Shown here: one piece after another, positions 58,736 through 64,000 of the stretch
How the letters are laid out: the number at the start of each line of letters is the position of its first letter
How positions within the stretch are numbered: position 1 is the stretch's first letter
Assembly: GCA_002189035.1 (NCBI GenBank)
Contig: CM007992.1
Span: 1,302,001-1,366,000, forward strand
DNA from: Utricularia gibba
Lineage: Eukaryota; Streptophyta; Magnoliopsida; Lamiales; Lentibulariaceae
Direction of reading: 5' to 3'
Length of the DNA stretch: 64,000 nt
Position numbers and translations under genes: made by a program
The notes under the pieces: generated by a model
Told to the model about the DNA's origin: nothing
Databases searched by the model: none
What the model saw: the letters and a program-made list of their open reading frames with translations, nothing else

Positions 58736-60610
58736 TGGGATTGTAAGGGCAGTAGTTGCGGTGATTTGGAGGTTTGGTATCCTGTGTGCACATCCCTTCA
58801 GGTCTTTTCCTAGGTGTTGTGGACATCTGTTCCTAGGTACTGCGCCTTAGCATTTACATGCCCCTTTGTTGATCATTTGAATTAAACTAAGTTTTTTGCT
58901 TCCTTTTTTTAGTGGTTAATTAGTCCTAACTCACGTGCTTAAGGGTGGAATTATGAAATCGTATACTTGGCTTGAATTATTGGTTAAATTATGTATAATT
59001 AACTAAATATATGATCAATTTTTAATATTGAAATAAAATTTAACCATTTAATCCATTTTTATTAAAAAAAAAAGTGTGGAATGATTAGTGTTCAGCCTTT
59101 TTTTAACTTCGAGAGGTGTTTGCAGTTATGATGTATGGATTCTTATATTTTCTATACACTTAAAAGTATTTGATGTATACATTTTTGGATACATGTACGG
59201 ATATATGCATATATATTCAATAAATGAAGATATTAATATTCATTAACTTTTTTCAATTTTCTTTAATATTAATTTTATATTCTCTTATTGGTTGTGTAGA
59301 TAAATTCTTTTTCTTTATACATTAATGATTCTCATTAGCAATTATAATTAGAATAATCATTTAGGATAGTTATATTTTTTCTAACAAAAGTTTTATATAA
59401 TATTTATTAAATATTTTGTTTATTAAAAGTTTATAGTAAATCATTATCATTAAATATTTTTTAAATATTTATTAAACATTGTGTAAAGTTTATTATTTTA
59501 TTATTTATATTCCGGTTTTAGATTTCTATATATTAATTTTTTTATTTTCTTAACAAATAACTTTATTTTAAATATTGACATATTTAAATTTCATAAAACT
59601 TTGTAATTGTATCCTTGTAGCATCTAGTCTACCCACCCACACTTGTGCATTATAACTTCACACTTCCGTCCTCTTAAGAAAAAGAAAATTACAAAAATAC
59701 CTCAAAAGTGGTACTATATTTTTAGAAGCAAAAATCAATGATAATGCATAACAAGATAATTTATGTCTATTTTATTATAAAATCATAAATTCAATAGAGA
59801 ATTGGTTCCACTTCAATCCAAGTTTATAAATGAATTATAAAACAAGTTTCATTCATTTAAACTAATTTTATTTTTAAAATATAATTAAAAAATACTAAAT
59901 TTAATTTAAACTATTATAAAACACTGAATGAATTCAATACATTTTGACACCGATCAAATGCCCTGATAGAAGCAATTTCATGCATTAGATTAGATATCTA
60001 CACTATCACAACCCTCCTACCAACCAACCTCAACTTTGGTTGGGCTGACTACTGGGGGGCATCCGTCGCTTCATATTTCTCAGGCTTCCAGAACCTTCGG
60101 TGGGTGCAACATATGCGAAGCAATCCAAGTCAACTGCATTCGACTTCTTGGCCGTGTTCACGCCCTAAGTCACCCAAACATGCAATCAACCACACCATTG
60201 CAAGTGACCGTAAGACAGCTCGGAGCCACAAGCATACTACTACAGCATGCGTATTGAGACCAGTGACCATATCGTATACACAGTGCAACTGAACATTTTT
60301 TTTATAGCAAAAGCGTCAACAAAACCAACCGCTGCATGTATATATGTTTTTTTCCATGCAACATGTTTCCCAAAACCTGTTACCTAAGCTCAGAGAGTGG
60401 GGAGAGAGAGAGAATGAGCAGTTTGTTCAACCAATTCAACTACAAAAGTCCACTAGTTCACACGGTATCTATTTCAAACATGTTTTGAAAACTCTATACG
60501 CAAATTGAAGGCTCTATAAACGTCACTAGTACTACTAGTACCAAATAGCATAGCCAACAGTTAAGAGTTTATACCCTTAGTGTGTCAACAGTGGAGTTAA
60601 GAAACGGTAC
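58736..60610. other. AT-rich intergenic region, possible FANCJ terminal exon
   Basis: Mostly AT-rich (58900-59990). Bases 60000-60300 are GC-balanced. A minus-strand frame there (about 60128-60028, ending KRRMPPSSQPNQS and a TGA) could be the last exon of the helicase gene, but the link is unproven. Bases 60300-60600 show nothing clear. Confidence 0.35.
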
Positions 60611-63600
60611 CTGATCCTCTGGAAAATAAGGTGACTTTGTTGGCGCTCCCGCATTTTTTATAACCAGAGAATCGAGGTAAAGCATTATCTGTTTGTGGGA
60701 GACAGAAAAAATGGATAGGTCAGTCGCAAATCAAGTTGTAATAGGAGAGAAGAATCCTGCTGCAAGATTGAAGGCTCAACCTTATTTTGGTAATTCAAGT
60801 TAGATGCGTCAGTGGCCACAATGTGCACACCAAGACAAGTGTCGTGGTTGTCACAGGAAGGGCAAAATATGGAGTTGTAAACGCAGCCATCTTCACTGCA
60901 CCAGACACCCTGTCCAGAATGATGGCCTTGACGAACTGAAAAGAGACGCTCATCAACTGATGACTTTTCAGCTAAAAAAACATCCACACTTGATGAATCC
61001 TTTCTTCTCAGGGATAATAAATGAACTTTTGATGTAGAAACTACAGTTCCCAAGACAGAAAATTCTTCTTCAAATCGACCTAGTGGATTTTGGCAACTTG
61101 AGCAAAAAAGTTGTGGTTCATTTACATTGGCTCCATAAGACAAGGGCCACTCCCGGAAACCAGTCTCCTTTGGGTGGTGGAAAGTTTTGGATGGAGTGAC
61201 TGGACTGGGAGAATCATCAGTTGCTGCTAATGGACTGGGCATAGAACTAAACGTTTCAGAAACTTGAACCGGAGTTCTGAATTCAGGTACGTTGGAAACT
61301 GAAGATAGGGAAGGTACTTTTCTCTTCCTGATTTTCGATTTAACACTCCACGGCGATTCTTGCTCATCAGCACCAGTGCTGCCATACTCAGATCTTATAT
61401 CATTTCCTGGTGTATCCAGTACAGAGGAAATAGCACTGTTAGGACCTTTCGTTGACGGAAGAAGAGATGCATACTGCTGAACCAGTGTCGAAACATCCTC
61501 AGGGAGGGTTTCAGGGCTCTGGAGATCCATACTGGGTGTTTCCTTGACAAAAGTAAGATCAAGATCATCCGGTGCTTCTGTCCACCTGTGTAAATATAAT
61601 CACAGAATAGAATGAAAACCGTATAGGGTCTAAACAAGAAGAGGCACATACATCTCTTGTGAGTATCATTATTCAAACGAACCAAGACTTTTCCGCTGCT
61701 AATATCCTACATTTAACTGGTTGACATGACTGAGGCATTTTGATCTATCTTTAAGTGAAGGCTGAAAGCAAAGAAAAATTAAAGCCAATGTCGTTTACCT
61801 CAAATTTTCTTGAGATTCATTCTCGAGATCAACATAGTCGGATGCTATGCTTAAAGAATCCCTATTATCCAAGTCAACATACCCCGAGGCAACACTTGCT
61901 TTAGCACTCTTTATTGTAATGAAGTTCCGCCTGATCTGAGCAGAAGTACAGTCAGATCTCACATCGGAGTTCGAAAGATTGTTCAATCCAGTAGCCTCAT
62001 CATTATTCGGTAACGTGTTTCCTTGTGCTTCCTTCTGCTGACTGCAACCATATTTTGCAACTCCAGTGTCAAATGGGGTAACGTTTTTGAAGTCTTTATG
62101 AGCCTGCTTGGAAATTATTGTCGTTCCAACAGCGTCCTGCATGATGATGCATAGTGCTCAGTTGAAAACAGTGAGAGAAACTAGATCAGGTGATGGAACA
62201 GTTACAGGTTCAAAATCCAAACGGCTAGACTGCAATCAGCCATTAATTCAAGCACGCCACAAGTAGCAGTTACCAACATTTTAAACAATGTTAAATCACC
62301 ATAAATAATTTTTGAAAAATAAAAGTTGCAGCAGCATAAAGCATAAATTGAAAAAAAAAACAAAAAATACAGACTGGTTCAAGGGATGCGTCCTTGAACT
62401 AAAATAGAATAATGATTGTTTTCTAAACACATTACCTTCACATCTCGGAAAAACGCTTTTAAACTTTTGAGGGATTCATCAAAGGAACTGTACAGCTTAA
62501 TAGACTTGCGCAGCCACTTTGATATATATGCTCTATTTCGCTCCCTATGAAAGCGCTCATCTGCAATTCAAAAGGTCCATAACACAATTACAATGTCAAT
62601 ACACCAAAGCTGTAGATCAGTTGAAAGATCAGGAATGCCAAGCCAAACTTTGTCGTTCGGGCAAATAAATGAAGAATGTCAATTGATTCAGAGTTAATCA
62701 AGGTGAAACAACATTTACTTTAATTTTGACAACTCAGAGTGTATCTGTTAACTAGTGATCTTTAGATATAAAAAAGTGATAGTTCAGGCCCACCTAGTAA
62801 GATGACAGCTCCATGATCAAATCTGTGGCGTATGCAACGACCTAAAATTTTGAGCATGAAAAGAAAAAATTACAAAGAATTCACTTGATTTTAATTACTA
62901 GACAAAAATCACAATTCAAAATTAATCCCAACATCCTAAACGTCAAGCCTTACCATATTACCAGGTTTAAGTTTTAATAATAAGCCCAACCAACACCACG
63001 GTTATACAGCAGACAAGAAAGGTGCCATGCATTTCCCGGAGCATCATGGAATATCACTTTGTATACTGTTGACAGGAAACAAAGAATTACCTATAGCTTG
63101 GTTTACAGCTCTGAATGCTTGCTGACAGTACCATTCATTCCCATTTACAAGATTTTTTGACAGCTCATGTGTATCATTGAACTTCTTTTTCTGGGCAACC
63201 TTAACTTCATGACTAGAAATAAAATGATAAAAAAAACAGATATTAATACTAACGCCAACAACACAATAGTCATGGAAGTCAAAGGAGACCAGTGATCTTA
63301 CATATTTGGAAAGGGAATACCAATCATCACCTAGTATAGTTAAAGCAAAACAGCTGACAAAGAACTCTATAGTTTTTGAATAATTTAGTAACTACAAACG
63401 CTTAAAAGCATTAAACAACATTTAAACTACTGAAGGATACAACAGCCCGTGCGTTATCATTTGAGAAATCCATTCCTTCTGATACCTGTAAAAATGGAAA
63501 GCCCTGGTGATAGAATTTTCGTTCACAAGGTCACGAGCATGGAAAACAGAATATTAAAAGCATTACCTTACCACGGCAAACAGCCAAAAATGCAGCGCCT

Positions 63601-64000
63601 TCTTTCTTAAAATCCTTAGATGATTTCACCATGGTGCCAGTTTTAATACCCAACCTTTTAGACCGTGATTTCATCCCCTTATGGACTGAATCATAATACT
63701 TCCTTAACACTTCATCAAAAGCGTCTTGACTGCTTCTTCTAGGTTCTAAATCCAAATACCCCACCCCATTAGTAAAATAAGTAGCATAAGCTACATACTG
63801 CCAAAGGATCATAGAAGAAAGGGCACATATAACTTGTCTTTGAGCAGATTTTGTGAATGAGTTGGTCTCACGATTGGTTCATCGTGAGACTAAAAAAACA
63901 AAAACTTCATGCTACGGTTCGCTGCCGTACAGGTGAGAAAGAGCAAACACCACAAGTTGCATAACGAATGATGATGATATGTGGAATGGATTCGAATAAT
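60611..64000 (-). CDS. FANCJ/BRIP1-like DEAH helicase, C-terminal part (5' end beyond window)
   Basis: The visible exons encode the end of the second helicase domain and the C-terminal region. From 5' to 3': 63745-63567 (QDAFDEVLRKYYDSVHKGMK, FKKEGAAFLAVCRGK), then VSEGMDFSNDNARAVV, VMIGIPFPN, KVAQKKKFNDTHEL, WYCQQAFRAVNQAIG and CIRHRFDHGAVILL (motif VI region, 62800-62850). Then ERNRAYISKWLRKSIKLYSS (62437-62560), a long Ser/Asp-rich part (62139-61795 and about 61588-60781) with CSSCQNPLGRFEEEF and VWCSEDGCVYNSIFCPSC, a Cys-rich motif. The last exon found is 60688-60611 (IMLYLDSLVIKNAG). FANCJ-like XPD-family helicases unwind DNA during crosslink repair and recombination. The N-terminal Walker A and Fe-S parts lie outside the window. 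The stop was not located. Confidence 0.88.

Noticed and set aside
60036-60292. Plus-strand open frames near 60.1 kb
   Set aside because: No family resemblance. The opposite strand may hold a terminal helicase exon.

Overview
The window is nuclear DNA from a flowering plant, probably a dicot. It has compact multi-exon genes with GT-AG introns and AT-rich intergenic DNA. It carries plant-only families (PMI1, HKT, PCBER, CLPR3, ketoacyl-CoA synthase, BEL1-like homeodomain) and plant transposons (PIF/Harbinger, hAT, MITEs, Copia scraps). I cannot name the species. No tRNA, rRNA or CRISPR array was recognised.

Layout, left to right. The 3' part of a PLASTID MOVEMENT IMPAIRED1 gene (+) converges with an Integrator subunit 9 homologue (-). 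Next come phosphopantothenate-cysteine ligase (-, with two one-base frameshifts), an RCC2-like RCC1-repeat gene with an RG-rich tail (-), a small TMEM42/EamA-type membrane protein (-) and an RD19-type cysteine protease (-). A gene-free stretch of about 2.9 kb separates these from a BEL1-like homeodomain gene (+) and the 20S proteasome alpha-1 subunit gene (+). A decayed gamma-carbonic-anhydrase fragment and a 468-bp hAT-type element with perfect 8-bp target duplications follow.

The centre (about 29.2-35.8 kb) is one 6.6-kb PIF/Harbinger-type element with matching terminal repeats. It holds the usual two genes, a DDE transposase (+) and a Myb/SANT-like DNA-binding protein (-), both broken by stops or a frameshift. 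Between them lies an intron-containing FCP1/NIF-type HAD phosphatase homologue, which looks like a captured host gene. The element also carries a family of short CACCG...CGGTG palindromes and subterminal AAACCCA repeats. This is the most unusual object in the window.

The right part holds a class I HKT sodium transporter (-), a phenylcoumaran benzylic ether reductase-like gene (-), a small TFIIIC subunit 6-like gene (-), CLPR3 (-), an intronless 3-ketoacyl-CoA synthase (-), an HMGB pseudogene (+) and the C-terminal part of a FANCJ-like helicase (-) running off the window.

The genes do not form an operon or cluster. They are unrelated housekeeping and plant-specific functions: chloroplast proteostasis and movement, CoA synthesis, RNA processing, DNA repair, Na+ transport, lipid elongation and lignan chemistry. 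Many exon boundaries below were placed by hand from splice sites and reading phase. No alignment or database search was run.
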